A stretch of DNA of 64,000 bases from Sphingomonas cremea (GCF_021502585.1 NZ_JAKFGM010000001.1:186001-250000); one strand, 5' to 3'; shown: positions 50,367-59,617, counted from the stretch's first letter. Notes: generated by a model from the letters alone, not told the origin. Numbers and translations are program-made.

Positions 50367-50918
50367 ATGAGCCGTATTCACCTAACTCATTGGCTGCAGG
50401 CACCATTCGTGACGGGCCGGGTGGCGCTTTTTTGCGGGATCGTTGCAGTCGCGCTTCCTACAATCATTCGCTTTTCCACCAGCGGCGTCGTGAGGGGGTG
50501 TGAGTTCACTCCCTACCTTCCATTCGTCCTTCTCTCCGCAATCCTTCTGGGATCATGGCCGGCTGGCGCAGTTGCGTTAGCATCTGCGACGGTGTTCGGC
50601 GGGCTGTTCGTCGGTCCGCCGAGCAAATTTTTCGAACAACCCTGCGCCATGTCGTCCGCAGCAATGTTCCTTGCCGCATCCGCGCTGATCATAGGCATTG
50701 TAATTATAACCAGACGCGCAATTGCGGGCATTCTCAGCCACCCTGATGGAGCTTCGGGCGGGGTCATCTTCAGCTTGGAGGAAGATCAAGTTTGGGCGAA
50801 CTGGTACGGGCAAGGCCCACCGGTATGTTTGGGATCGCGAAAAAAGGTCGGCAAAATGATGGAAGATTTCCTGGCCCAAGAGGAGTTGGCCAAGCGCCTC
50901 AATGGCCAGTTTGAATAG
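50367..50918 (+). CDS. Membrane protein with DUF4118-like region
   Basis: The 183-residue protein has four probable membrane helices within 17-125: VALFCGIVAVALPTIIRF, LPFVLLSAILLGSWPAGAVALASATVFGGLFV and AAMFLAASALIIGIVIITRRA. This resembles the DUF4118 four-helix unit found in KdpD-type sensors. A short cytoplasmic tail (GGVIFSLEEDQVWANWYGQGPPVCLGSRKKVGKMMEDFL) replaces any kinase domain. A histidine kinase gene lies 164 bp downstream in the same direction, so the pair may function together. Confidence 0.72.
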   Translation: MSRIHLTHWLQAPFVTGRVALFCGIVAVALPTIIRFSTSGVVRGCEFTPYLPFVLLSAILLGSWPAGAVALASATVFGGLFVGPPSKFFEQPCAMSSAAMFLAASALIIGIVIITRRAIAGILSHPDGASGGVIFSLEEDQVWANWYGQGPPVCLGSRKKVGKMMEDFLAQEELAKRLNGQFE

Positions 50919-51082
50919 GCGAATGGCCGAAGCTTCGCCCGTTGTCTAGATCGCAGGAAGGCTCGTTCCGAATAGGCCTGAATTCAGACAATTTATTTAA
51001 TGGCCCAATCCATGTTATTGCCTAGTCAAATGTACTGAGTCCGCCGCGGCCAGCCGAAGTGGACGACCACGGGGGCGTGGCA

Positions 51083-52267
51083 ATGAAAATGGATCCAGCG
51101 CTGCTCATCGCGGAGCCTAACTCCGGCACGGCCGATGCAAATCCCCGGCCCTCAAAGTCGCAGACAGCAGCAATAGCCCGCGCTGAAAAAATAGCGCTCC
51201 CCAAGCATAAGATAGATTTTGTTGATGTTTTTCAGCAGCTTATCAACGGCCTACCGGAGCAGATCGCTTTGCTCGACGAGCATTGGGTGATCCTAGCCGT
51301 CAACGAGGCCTGGACAAAGACTGCTGCCTTGTACGGCTACTCAGCGCTTCAGCCTGGCACGAATTATTTCGAGTTTTGCCGGGAAAGGGCAGAGGAAGGC
51401 CATGGAGCCGCTCGTCCGGCCGTCGATGGCATCAAGCAGATTGCTGCCGGCGTTTCCGACTCATTTCGTTATCTATACGACGGCAATGATCGGTGGGAGG
51501 GGCATACATTCCAGCTTTGCGTCAATCGCCTGGAAATCGCAGGTCGGGTCTTCGCCACCGTTACTCGCTATGATGTGACGGAACTGGTGCAGCTGCGCCG
51601 GCTGCGTGAAGGCTTCGGCCACTCTTTGATGGAAGGTCAGGCGGAAGAGCGACGGCGCATCGCTCGAGAAATACATGATTCAACGCTGCAGCTTCTCACC
51701 GGCTTGGGGCTGGCACTTGGTCAGTTAAAGCGCGCTCGGAAATCCAACGAAGCGCTGGATATCGTTGCGGAGATGGAACTCCTCCTGGGCGAAACCCAGC
51801 GAGAGATTCGCTCGATCTCATATTTGGCGCATCCGCCACTTCTCAAGGAAATGGGATTGCACGGTGCTTTGCAGGCGCTTGTCGATGGCTTCGGGCGCCG
51901 TACTGGAATGTCGGCCTCCCTCCATATTGAGGACGGACCACAGCTTAGCTGGCCCGGAGCCGAGGAGGTATTGTACCGGATTGTCCAGGAAGCGCTTTCC
52001 AACGTTCATCGTCACGCCCATGCGACGAAGGTTGCAGTCGGGCTGTTTGGTCGAAGGACAATGTTTCACGCAGTGATATTGGACAATGGTATCGGGATGC
52101 CTGCGCATGTTTGGCGTGGAGTCGGTTTGCCAGGCATGCGTGAACGATTGTCGGAGCTTGGGGGAAGGCTTGTCGTCCGATCGGCCTCGCCTGGAACCAT
52201 CATAATTGCGAGCTTGCCTGCAAAGCCTCGCATCCGGGCCGTCGGAGATCTTGCCCTTCACGCCTGA
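51083..52267 (+). CDS. Sensor histidine kinase (NarX/DegS type, HisKA_3)
   Basis: The 394-residue soluble protein has a PAS-like sensor at about 48-165 (FQQLINGLPEQIALLDEHWVILAVNEAW). The HisKA_3 dimerisation helix EERRRIAREIHDSTLQLLTGLG carries phospho-acceptor H198. An HATPase_c domain follows with VLYRIVQEALSNVHRHAHAT (N box), LDNGIGMP (G1) and GVGLPGMRERLSELGG (G2). There is no membrane segment. The ATG at 51083 follows GGGGGCG; a GTG at 51059 is an alternative. The cognate LuxR-type response regulator is not adjacent. Confidence 0.87.
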   Translation: MKMDPALLIAEPNSGTADANPRPSKSQTAAIARAEKIALPKHKIDFVDVFQQLINGLPEQIALLDEHWVILAVNEAWTKTAALYGYSALQPGTNYFEFCRERAEEGHGAARPAVDGIKQIAAGVSDSFRYLYDGNDRWEGHTFQLCVNRLEIAGRVFATVTRYDVTELVQLRRLREGFGHSLMEGQAEERRRIAREIHDSTLQLLTGLGLALGQLKRARKSNEALDIVAEMELLLGETQREIRSISYLAHPPLLKEMGLHGALQALVDGFGRRTGMSASLHIEDGPQLSWPGAEEVLYRIVQEALSNVHRHAHATKVAVGLFGRRTMFHAVILDNGIGMPAHVWRGVGLPGMRERLSELGGRLVVRSASPGTIIIASLPAKPRIRAVGDLALHA

Positions 52268-52288
52268 GTGTCGCCAGTCCAGTCCTGC

Positions 52289-52480
52289 TTATGGTTGATC
52301 CTCTCCAACTGCTTGCAGTCGATCGCGGGCCACGGAGATCATGTTCTGGAACCGAGGAAGTTCTCGGACCGCGTCGATATCGGCGTAGCGGAGAAATGCT
52401 GGCTATCGAGGCGCTCGAAGAATTGCTGGAGGAGGTCCATGGGCCCATCCAGATCGGAATGCGAAACGTGAGGCCACATG
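52289..52480 (-). pseudogene. Possible degraded TPR-type gene remnant
   Basis: This lies in the roughly 300 bp between the histidine kinase and the 57-residue gene, where no intact gene is seen. One minus frame ends PAFLRYADIDAVRELPRFQN and MISVARDRLQAVGEDQP, resembling the C-terminal end of TPR-containing proteins. Immediately upstream a stop blocks that frame while another frame reads DGPMDLLQQFFERLDSQHF. Together these look like a frameshifted fragment. Support is weak and depends on by-eye resemblance. Confidence 0.25.
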
Positions 52481-52568
52481 CGGCCTTAAAAAGGACCCAA
52501 AGATTGTCAGGAGAAAATGACCCCCGAAGGGACGTCGCGGCCGTAGCGCATGGAAAGCCGGGGATCGC

Positions 52569-52742
52569 CTAAAGCTGGGCTGCGTCCCTTTCTGCCTCCA
52601 GCCGCTTCACATCGGCCTCACCTTCATCGGCCATCTTCCGCAGCAGCTCGATCGCCTCTCTGTCGCGGATCGATTTTGCGAGGCGTCGACACATTTCAAT
52701 GCGCGCTCTCATGTTTGCGATTAATTGATCCGTTTCCCCCAT
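52569..52742 (-). CDS. Small helical hypothetical protein (57 residues)
   Basis: From ATG 52742: MGETDQLIANMRARIEMCRR, then LAKSIRDREAIELLRKMADEGEADVKRLEAERDAAQL and TAG. It is one long charged helix with a regular heptad-like pattern (IEMCRRLAKSI..AIELLRKMADEGEADVKRL), the layout of small sphingomonad proteins seen beside regulatory genes. No obvious Shine-Dalgarno precedes it. Composition, clean frame and lack of a competing ORF support it; the function is unknown. Confidence 0.6.
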   Translation of the reverse strand: MGETDQLIANMRARIEMCRRLAKSIRDREAIELLRKMADEGEADVKRLEAERDAAQL

Positions 52743-52831
52743 GCTTGAGGAAAGCCTTAGGAGCGACTTGGTTCCCTGAGAGAACAGGCGACCTCAAGTG
52801 AAAAACAGATTTGCGCCAAAATCGGCGGGCA

Positions 52832-53512
52832 TCAAATCAACCCCAGCGCCTTCATGCTGCTGCGCCCCTGGCTGCCGACAATGACGTGATCGTGGACAGT
52901 GACGCGCATGTGGCGCCCGGCTTCGATCAGCTCGCGGGTCAGGCGGATATCCTGGCTGCTGGGGGACGGGTCGCCTGATGGGTGGTTGTGGACGATGATG
53001 ATCGCCGTCGCACCGAGAGCGATCGCGCGGCTGATCACCTCCCGGACATGGACCGAGGCTTCGTCGACCGATCCGCTCCACATCGCCTCATTAGCGACAA
53101 GCATGTTCTTGGCGTTCAGGAACAGGACGCGGACTTCCTCGACCGGCGAATGAGCCATCGCCGCCTGGAGATAGTCGCCGAGCGCGTCCCAGCTCGACAG
53201 GATCGGCCGGCCCTCCATCCGGGTTTCAAGAAGGCGCAGCGCGCTCGCTTCGGCGATCTTGAGCGCTCCGACCATCCCCTCGGTCAGGCCTTCCTTGCGG
53301 AGTGTTTCGGCATCGGCCCATAGCAGCGGGCCAAGGCCGCCGAATTTTGCGATCAAGGCCTTCGCATCTTTCTTCGTGTCGCGACGGGGAATGGCCAGCG
53401 CCAGCAGATATTCGACCAGCTCATGGTCCAGCAGCGCCTTGCCGCCACCGTCGAACAATCGTTGGCGCAGGCGGGCGCGATGCCCTGAAGCGTCCTCAGG
53501 CCGATCGGCCAT
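52832..53512 (-). CDS. radC: RadC family JAB-domain protein
   Basis: The 226-residue protein has an N-terminal helix-hairpin-helix region (LRQRLFDGGGKALLDHELVEYLLALAIPRRDTKKDAKALIAKFGG). The C-terminal JAMM/MPN+ metalloprotease-like domain has a Glu in SPVEEVRVLFL and HNHPSGDPSPSSQD, the zinc-binding His-x-His-x7-Asp set. GGGGA lies seven bases before the ATG at 53512. The DNA-repair role suggested by the name is disputed in the literature, and the true substrate is unknown. It is divergent from the ydbH operon. Confidence 0.92.
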   Translation of the reverse strand: MADRPEDASGHRARLRQRLFDGGGKALLDHELVEYLLALAIPRRDTKKDAKALIAKFGGLGPLLWADAETLRKEGLTEGMVGALKIAEASALRLLETRMEGRPILSSWDALGDYLQAAMAHSPVEEVRVLFLNAKNMLVANEAMWSGSVDEASVHVREVISRAIALGATAIIIVHNHPSGDPSPSSQDIRLTRELIEAGRHMRVTVHDHVIVGSQGRSSMKALGLI

Positions 53513-53635
53513 GACCAATTCCCCCACAAATGGGCCGACCGAGCGGAGCCGAGGCTAGGCAAAGCGCGTTTCCCATGCAACGCCGCATTGGTGCGGTAAC
53601 GGAACGGTCGGCCCGCGGAGAGGTTTTTTGCGTCA

Positions 53636-56600
53636 ATGACTGCGGACAAGGACCATCCTCTGCTCGATAAGGTCGAACATGGCCTGGAAAAGGCCGGGAT
53701 GGTCGAGCATGTCGCCGTGCACGACCGCAGCGGCTGGCATTATGCATGGCGGGCTACGCGGATCGGGTTGCTGGTCCTTCTCCTTCTCCTTGTCATTGCG
53801 GCGGCGGCCGTGTGGATCTGGCGAAAGTCGATCGCCGACAATTATATTCGCGACGAGCTCGAGCGGCGAGGCGTCACCGCAACCTATCAGCTGGATCGCG
53901 TCGGATTCCGGACCCAGCAGGTAAGCAACCTTGTCGTTGGCGATCCATCGAATCCCGACCTCAGCGTGCGCCGGGCGGTCATCCAACTCAAACTGCAGTG
54001 GAACGGCAGTTTCAAAATCTATCGCGTCGCGGCGCGCGGGGCGCGGCTCAAAGGGCGTATCGTCGGCAATAAGGTGAGCTGGGGCGAGGTCGACAAGCTG
54101 CTTCCGCCGCCCACCGGCAAACCGTTCACGCTTCCCGACCTTACCGTCGATCTGAAAGACACGACGGTGGCATTAGCCACACCTGCGGGACCGATGGGTT
54201 TCGCTGTCGAGGGTCGCGGCAATCTTTCAGGCGGATTCAAGGGCAAATTGGCGGCTGCAGCGCCCCGGTTGAAGCCTGGCGCCTGCACGCTCGACCAATT
54301 TCGCGCGTTTGTCGACATTGGTGTCGTTGCACGCCGGCCGAAGGTCCAGGGGCCGATCGGCGCCGTCGCTTTTGCATGCCCGGCAAGCAATCTACGGTTG
54401 GACGAGCCACGGGCAGAAATCGATTCAAGCTTCTCCGAAGCGTTCGGTAGTTTTGACGGGCGCGGACGGCTGACCCTTGCGTCGTTCAAGGCTGGTGGCA
54501 ACGGCCTTGCCGGGGTCAACAGCAACATCAGTTTCAAGGGGAAGCCGACCCAGATCCTTGGTCGAATGGAGCTTGCGGCGCAGCACGCCCGCCTTGACCG
54601 GATCGTCGCCGGGCGGACGCGCTTCGATGGCCAATATCGGCTCGACGCCCGCCGCGGAGCGCTGACGGTGACTGGCGATTATGGGGCGAGCTCCGTCAGC
54701 GTGGAGCAATCGCTGTTTTCCATGCTTACCGGGCCGCTGGCCTCGACCAAGGGTACGCCGCTGGGGCCGATCGGGGCAGCGATCGCCGACGCTATCCGCC
54801 GTGCCGCCGGCCAGTTCGATGTCGATGGCTCGCTCCGGCTCGTCAATCGACCGGGTGGCGGGGCAGTCCGCATTGGCACCGCAACTGGGATGGCCCCGAC
54901 CGGTGCCCGCATCAGTGTCAGTGGCGGCGATGGGATCACTTATTACTGGCCGTCCAACCGGCTTCGGATCGACGGCAATATCGCTTTGCAGGGCGGCGGG
55001 TTGCCGACGGCGCGCATCAAGCTGAGCCAACCGCGAAGCGGAGCGCCGATGAGTGGCTTTGCCGATATCGCGCCCATGTCCGCAGGGGGAGCGAAGCTGA
55101 CTCTCGGCACGGTTCGATTTGCAGCGCGACGCGACGGATGGACCGAGGTCAATACCGTGGCGGTTCTTGACGGGCCATTCTCCGGCGGCCGAGTAATCGG
55201 GCTCCGCATCCCTATCTCTGGGCGCTTCGGCGCCGGAGGAGCGCTGAGGTTCGGCGAAGGCTGCCTCGATACGCGGTTTGCGAGCCTGACGGCCGGCGGG
55301 CTGAAGCTTGGACCAACCCGGCTGCCGTTGTGTCCGGAGGGGCGCGCAATTGTCCAGAAATCGCCCGGCGGCGGGCTAGCTGTCGGCCTCGTAACACGCA
55401 ACGTCCGCCTGCACGGGCGTATGGGTCAATCGCCCTTTGCGCTTGACGCCGCCAGAGTCCGTTATGGCGGCGAGAAGTTCAGCGGCAGCGCCATCGCGGT
55501 CAGGATGGGGCAGCCGGATTCGCCAGTCCTGATCAATGCCAAGTCCGTTGCCGGCACGCTGGCCGGCGGCGGCGCCAACGGCACATTCGCCGATGGGGGC
55601 GCAATCATCGGCAAAGTGCCGCTCAAACTGAGCGATGCATCGGGCAAATGGCGGGTCAGGCAGGGAGATGTAACGGTCGATGGCGGGCTGACGCTTTCAG
55701 ACCTGGCCGATCCGCCCAAATTCTATCCGCTGCGAGGCGATGACGTTCACTTCACCCTTACCAATAGCCGGATTAACGCGACCGGTGCGCTTCACCATCC
55801 GGCCAGCGGTACCAAGGTGACCGATGTAACGATCGCCCACAGTTTGGCGACTGGTGACGGCAACGCAGTGCTCGATGTACCTGGAATCACATTTGGCCCA
55901 GGTCTTCAGCCCGAGGAACTCACCAGGCTGACCGAGGGAGTGATCGCGCTGGTTCAAGGCAGTCTGAGCGGGCATGGCCGCATCGCCTGGAACGGCAAGG
56001 GCGAAGTCAATTCGACCGGCAAGTTCACGACCAACGACATGGACCTGGCGGCGGCTTTTGGCCCTGTGAATGGGATGAGTGGGACGATCCGGTTCACCGA
56101 CCTGCTCGGTATGCAGACGGCTCCCGGTCAAACCTTGACGGTGAAGAGCGTCAACCCTGGCATTCTCGTCGAGAATGGGGTGATCCGCTACCAGTTGCTG
56201 CCCGACCAGCTGGTCAAGGTCGAGCGTGGCGAATGGCCATTCATGGGTGGAAGGCTGATCCTCCAGGAAACGATCCTCAATTTCGGCCGACCGAGCCCGA
56301 AGCGGCTGACGTTCGAGGTTGTCGGGCTCGACGCAGAGACGTTCGTAGGTTCGATGGGCTTCAAGGAGATTTCCGCGACCGGCACTTTCGATGGCGTATT
56401 GCCGATGATTTTCGACGACGAAGGCGGCCGGATCGTTGGCGGCCGGCTCGATAGCCGCGAAGGCGGCGGAACGGTGGCCTACAACGGTGTCGTCAACCGG
56501 GCGAACCTGGGGATGATGGGGGGCTTCGCCTTCGACGCGCTGCGCGACCTTAAGTATAAATTGATGATCATTCGCCTCGATGGCTATCTGGACGGCGAGT

Positions 56601-56902
56601 TCGCGACGCGAATGACGATCGTCGGGGTGGGGCTGGGCAATACCAGCACGCAGCGGCTGATCCGGTCGGTCAACCGCATTCCGTTCAATTTCAACGTGAC
56701 GATCAAGGGCCCGTTCCGCGCGCTGATCGCAACGGCCAAGAGCTTCCGCGACCCGACGCAAACGATCGAACCAGCACTACCGCGACCGCTCGACAAAGTG
56801 CCCGGCATCATCGTCGAGACCCGGCGGATCGAGGAAGACAAGGAGCAGTCACAGACGCCGGTCGACGAGAAGGCCGCCGAAACCCCAACGACCCAACCAT
56901 GA
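53636..56902 (+). CDS. ydbH: YdbH-like AsmA-family inter-membrane lipid-transport protein
   Basis: The 1088-residue protein has an inner-membrane anchor (IGLLVLLLLLVIAAAAVWIW, about 43-62) and a very long beta-rich periplasmic region. The DctA/YdbH domain near the C-terminus includes GMSGTIRFTDLLGMQTAPGQTL, YQLLPDQLVKVERGEWPFMGGRLIL and LKYKLMIIRLDGYLDGEFATRMTIVGVG. In Escherichia coli YdbH is one of three partly redundant AsmA-like bridges (with TamB and YhdP) carrying phospholipids to the outer membrane. The presence of ynbE and ydbL homologues directly downstream confirms the assignment. Confidence 0.88.
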   Translation: MTADKDHPLLDKVEHGLEKAGMVEHVAVHDRSGWHYAWRATRIGLLVLLLLLVIAAAAVWIWRKSIADNYIRDELERRGVTATYQLDRVGFRTQQVSNLVVGDPSNPDLSVRRAVIQLKLQWNGSFKIYRVAARGARLKGRIVGNKVSWGEVDKLLPPPTGKPFTLPDLTVDLKDTTVALATPAGPMGFAVEGRGNLSGGFKGKLAAAAPRLKPGACTLDQFRAFVDIGVVARRPKVQGPIGAVAFACPASNLRLDEPRAEIDSSFSEAFGSFDGRGRLTLASFKAGGNGLAGVNSNISFKGKPTQILGRMELAAQHARLDRIVAGRTRFDGQYRLDARRGALTVTGDYGASSVSVEQSLFSMLTGPLASTKGTPLGPIGAAIADAIRRAAGQFDVDGSLRLVNRPGGGAVRIGTATGMAPTGARISVSGGDGITYYWPSNRLRIDGNIALQGGGLPTARIKLSQPRSGAPMSGFADIAPMSAGGAKLTLGTVRFAARRDGWTEVNTVAVLDGPFSGGRVIGLRIPISGRFGAGGALRFGEGCLDTRFASLTAGGLKLGPTRLPLCPEGRAIVQKSPGGGLAVGLVTRNVRLHGRMGQSPFALDAARVRYGGEKFSGSAIAVRMGQPDSPVLINAKSVAGTLAGGGANGTFADGGAIIGKVPLKLSDASGKWRVRQGDVTVDGGLTLSDLADPPKFYPLRGDDVHFTLTNSRINATGALHHPASGTKVTDVTIAHSLATGDGNAVLDVPGITFGPGLQPEELTRLTEGVIALVQGSLSGHGRIAWNGKGEVNSTGKFTTNDMDLAAAFGPVNGMSGTIRFTDLLGMQTAPGQTLTVKSVNPGILVENGVIRYQLLPDQLVKVERGEWPFMGGRLILQETILNFGRPSPKRLTFEVVGLDAETFVGSMGFKEISATGTFDGVLPMIFDDEGGRIVGGRLDSREGGGTVAYNGVVNRANLGMMGGFAFDALRDLKYKLMIIRLDGYLDGEFATRMTIVGVGLGNTSTQRLIRSVNRIPFNFNVTIKGPFRALIATAKSFRDPTQTIEPALPRPLDKVPGIIVETRRIEEDKEQSQTPVDEKAAETPTTQP

Positions 56903-56912
56903 GGATGAAGCC

Positions 56913-57134
56913 ATGACGCGAACAAGATTCTTGTTAGCAGCCGGTGGGGCGGCGTTGGTGCTGCCACTGACGGGCTGCATTTCGGTCTCGCCGCCTGACA
57001 AGCCGATCGAAATCAATTTGAACGTCACCATCCGGCAGGAAGTGTTGGTCAGGCTGCAGCGCGACGTCGAACAGCTGATCGAGCAAAATCCGGAGGCATT
57101 CCCGCAGCCCCAGCCGCAGCCGCCGAGGCAGTAA
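56913..57134 (+). CDS. ynbE: YnbE-like outer-membrane lipoprotein
   Basis: The 73-residue product has a lipoprotein signal (FLLAAGGAALVLPLTGC) and the short YnbE core PDKPIEINLNVTIRQEVLVRLQRDVEQLIEQ, followed by a Pro/Gln tail. YnbE is the outer-membrane partner that forms a beta-strand-augmented complex with YdbH in E. coli. GAGG precedes the ATG. The stop overlaps the ydbL start (TAATG at 57132-57136), supporting a coupled operon. Confidence 0.88.
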   Translation: MTRTRFLLAAGGAALVLPLTGCISVSPPDKPIEINLNVTIRQEVLVRLQRDVEQLIEQNPEAFPQPQPQPPRQ

Positions 57135-57511
57135 TGAGGAAATTCCTCCTCTTCTTGTTCGCGTTCGCAAGCCTGCTCGCGACAGTGCCAGTCGCGGCGC
57201 AGGAGTCGGCGCCTATCGTTCAAGCACGGCGAGCTGGGCTGATCGGTGAACGGTATGATGGCTATCTGGGCTTCGTCGTTCCGAACGTTCCCGCAGAGCT
57301 GCACAGGCAGGTCAATTCAATCAATATCCGCCGCCGCTCGCTCTATCATGACCTTGCCGCTCGCAAGGGCGTCACGCCCGAAGAGGTAGGGATTACCGCT
57401 GCCTGCAGCCTCCTGGGCCGGATTGGGATCGGAGAATATTATTTGTCAGGACAGGGCGGCTGGCGACGTTACGTTCCGGGCCAGTCACCGGTACCCGCCT
57501 ACTGCGGCTGA
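57134..57511 (+). CDS. ydbL: YdbL-like periplasmic protein (DUF1318)
   Basis: The 125-residue protein has a signal peptide (MRKFLLFLFAFASLLATVPVAAQ). The DUF1318 core follows: QARRAGLIGERYDGYLGFVVPNVPAELHRQVNSINIRRRSLYHDLAARKGVTPEEVGI. In E. coli YdbL modulates assembly of the YdbH-YnbE bridge. It carries two Cys (TAACSLL, AYCG) able to pair. Its last 13 bases overlap the convergent lipoprotein gene. Confidence 0.87.
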   Translation: MRKFLLFLFAFASLLATVPVAAQESAPIVQARRAGLIGERYDGYLGFVVPNVPAELHRQVNSINIRRRSLYHDLAARKGVTPEEVGITAACSLLGRIGIGEYYLSGQGGWRRYVPGQSPVPAYCG

Positions 57512-58293
57512 CCTGCCTCGAAACTGTCGCGATATTCCGCCTTTAGCGCGGCGATCAGGTCGGGAGTGGCAGCAAGTTCAATCTCATAACTGCCCTCAAC
57601 ATAGGGCCCGGCGACATAGGGCGACGCGGTCAGGGTCAGACGGTCGAACCGCCCATTTCCGTCCATGTCCGTCGGCACGATCGCGATATCTTCCAGCTTG
57701 GGGCAATCGTCGAACATGCCATCGCCGCCTACTGACTCGCCGCGCTTCTCCTCACGCGCCTTGTTGAGCGCATCGCACCAGCGTTGAGTGAGGAGCCTGT
57801 CCATGTTGGTGGGTTCTGCAAACAGGTCGGCGACCTTGATCTCCTTCACCGCCTGGCGGTCCCAAAGCAGTCCATTGGTGCCATAATTGCCATGCGCGCC
57901 ACCGGTATAGGCCGCGGCATCGACCGATAGGCTCAGTAACCGAGCCGACTGGCCCGCCGTCGTGTAGTCGGTGGTCGAGCTATAGCCGTGGAACTCAAAG
58001 CCTTCCTTTTCACGGAGCGCCTTATCCTCCTTTGCCCCGGCGATGAGCTCGGCCCTGACCTTGTTCATATCCCTGCTGAAGCGATCGACAAGCTGCGGCA
58101 CCGCCGCCGCTTCAGCCGACCAACCATAGTGAAATTCGATAAGGTCGTTCTTCTCGTCATGGACGAACGCCTTGGCGGCGGGCGCGGCTGGCCTCGTCGC
58201 GGGTGCGGCGTCGGCAGCCTGATTAGAAGGGGAAGGGGCCGGTTGTTGGCCGCAGGAAGAAAGCAGCACCAACAGGGGAAGGACATGTTTCAT
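57499..58293 (-). CDS. Lipoprotein with DUF3298/DUF4163-like domain
   Basis: From ATG 58293 the 264-residue product begins MKHVLPLLVLLSSCGQQPAP (lipobox LSSC), then an Ala/Pro linker. The domain has HDEKNDLIEFHYGWSAEAAAVPQLVDRFSRDMNKVRAEL, LLSLSVDAAAYTGGAHGNYGTNGLLWD and VKEIKVADLFAEPTNMDRLLTQRWCDAL. GGAH-x2-YG and the VADLFxxP motif are typical of the DUF4163/DUF3298 pair found in RsiV-like proteins. That RsiV link concerns lysozyme sensing, but no sigma factor is adjacent here. Overlaps ydbL by 13 bp. Confidence 0.82.
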   Translation of the reverse strand: MKHVLPLLVLLSSCGQQPAPSPSNQAADAAPATRPAAPAAKAFVHDEKNDLIEFHYGWSAEAAAVPQLVDRFSRDMNKVRAELIAGAKEDKALREKEGFEFHGYSSTTDYTTAGQSARLLSLSVDAAAYTGGAHGNYGTNGLLWDRQAVKEIKVADLFAEPTNMDRLLTQRWCDALNKAREEKRGESVGGDGMFDDCPKLEDIAIVPTDMDGNGRFDRLTLTASPYVAGPYVEGSYEIELAATPDLIAALKAEYRDSFEAGQPQ

Positions 58294-58470
58294 GGCGCTG
58301 ACTTTGACATGTGGGCGCGCGCTCGCCAAGCGGGCCCGACTATCGGTTGACTAATGCCATACCCCTTCATAAAGGGGCGGCGCCTTGGCGGGCTTGTCGG
58401 CCGCCATGTTCCTTGCCTTTCGCGCATGCGCTTTTCGAGCGTCGCTGCGCACATCAGGAGTAGTAGGTGC

Positions 58471-58803
58471 ATGGTTGAAGACGAGAACGGACAGGCGGAG
58501 ACATCTCCTGAGGATGCCCGATTGACTTCGCTCAGAGAGCGGCTGAAGCGGGCGGACAAGTTGGAGAACGAAACCAGGCCGCAAATCGATTCGCGGACTG
58601 TCATTCGCTCGGCGGGCCTTCGGGCGGCGCAGAGCCTCGTCGGGATGCCGTTCGGCGGAGCGGTAATCGGTTGGGTGCTCGATCGCCTGTTCGATACTGC
58701 GCCGTGGATCATGCTGGCGTTAATGTTCATCGGCTTTGCCGGTGGTGTCATGGACGTCATGAAATATTCAAAGGGAAGCCCTGATCGGGGCTCGGGAAAG
58801 TAG
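58471..58803 (+). CDS. atpI: ATP synthase accessory protein AtpI
   Basis: The 110-residue product MVEDENGQAETSPEDARLTS and onward has a charged N-terminal helix. Two membrane spans follow (VGMPFGGAVIGWVLDRLFDTAPWIMLALMFIGFAGGVMDVMKY) with the AtpZ/AtpI signature of glycines around GxxxGxxLD. It leads the F0 operon and is thought to help c-ring assembly or Mg2+ supply. The ATG at 58471 lies close to AGG and GGAG. The frame upstream to 58354 has no supporting features. Confidence 0.85.
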   Translation: MVEDENGQAETSPEDARLTSLRERLKRADKLENETRPQIDSRTVIRSAGLRAAQSLVGMPFGGAVIGWVLDRLFDTAPWIMLALMFIGFAGGVMDVMKYSKGSPDRGSGK

Positions 58804-58806
58804 ACT

Positions 58807-59586
58807 GTGGCTGCCGGAACCAAGATCGACCCGATGCATCAGTTCCAGATTGACCCGATCATAGGGCAACTGGGATCGAACAACCCGTTCGCCTTCACCA
58901 ACAGCGCGCTTTGGATGATGCTCCTGCTCGCTGCGATCACCGGATTCATGGCGATGGGCATGCGGCGCGAGCTCGTGCCGGGGCGCTGGCAAGTCGCCGC
59001 CGAGGGCCTGATCAGTTTCGTCAACTCAATGGTCCAAGAGAGCATTGGCCCTTCGGGCAAGCGCTACCTGCCGTGGGTGTTTACGGCCTTCATTTTCATC
59101 CTGTTCGCCAATCTGGCCGGCGCCATGCCATTTGCCCTGGTCCCTGGCGCGCATCCCTTCACGGTCACCAGCCAGTTTACGGTGACCGGCGTCATGTCGA
59201 TTATCAGCTTCTTGATCGTGCTTGGTGTCGGCTTTGGTACGCATGGCCTGCACTTTTTCTCGTTGTTCGTGCCGAAAGGCACTCCATTCGTCCTCAAGCT
59301 GCTCATTACGCCGGTCGAGGTTATCAGCTTTGCAGTGAAGCCGTTCAGCCTTGGGCTGCGACCCTTCATCGCGATGTTCGCCGGGCATATCCTGCTCGAC
59401 GTCTTTGGCAATTTCGTCGTTCAAGGGATCAACAGCCAGACCGCGGCTGGCTACGGGGTCTCGGTATTGGCCTTCGTGTTTGTCATTTTCGTCAATGCGC
59501 TCGAGCTGCTGATTGGCGCCATTCAGGCTTACGTCTTCGCGCTTCTGACGTCGCTCTACATCGGCGACTCGGTCAACCTTCACTAG
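58807..59586 (+). CDS. atpB: ATP synthase F0 subunit a
   Basis: The 259-residue protein starts at GTG 58807 (MAAGTKIDPMHQFQIDPIIG). It has about five helices, with the essential Arg in KPFSLGLRPFIAMFAGHILLDVFGNFVVQG and a final ELLIGAIQAYVFALLTSLYIGDSV helix. This subunit forms the half-channels that pass protons to the c-ring. It lies three bases after atpI. The conserved region reads RPFIAM rather than the common RLFxNM, so the usual Asn is Ala here, a variation I take to be lineage-specific. Confidence 0.95.
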   Translation: MAAGTKIDPMHQFQIDPIIGQLGSNNPFAFTNSALWMMLLLAAITGFMAMGMRRELVPGRWQVAAEGLISFVNSMVQESIGPSGKRYLPWVFTAFIFILFANLAGAMPFALVPGAHPFTVTSQFTVTGVMSIISFLIVLGVGFGTHGLHFFSLFVPKGTPFVLKLLITPVEVISFAVKPFSLGLRPFIAMFAGHILLDVFGNFVVQGINSQTAAGYGVSVLAFVFVIFVNALELLIGAIQAYVFALLTSLYIGDSVNLH

Positions 59587-59617
59587 GCAATTTCGTCTTT
59601 CTACAAGGAGCTTAAAT

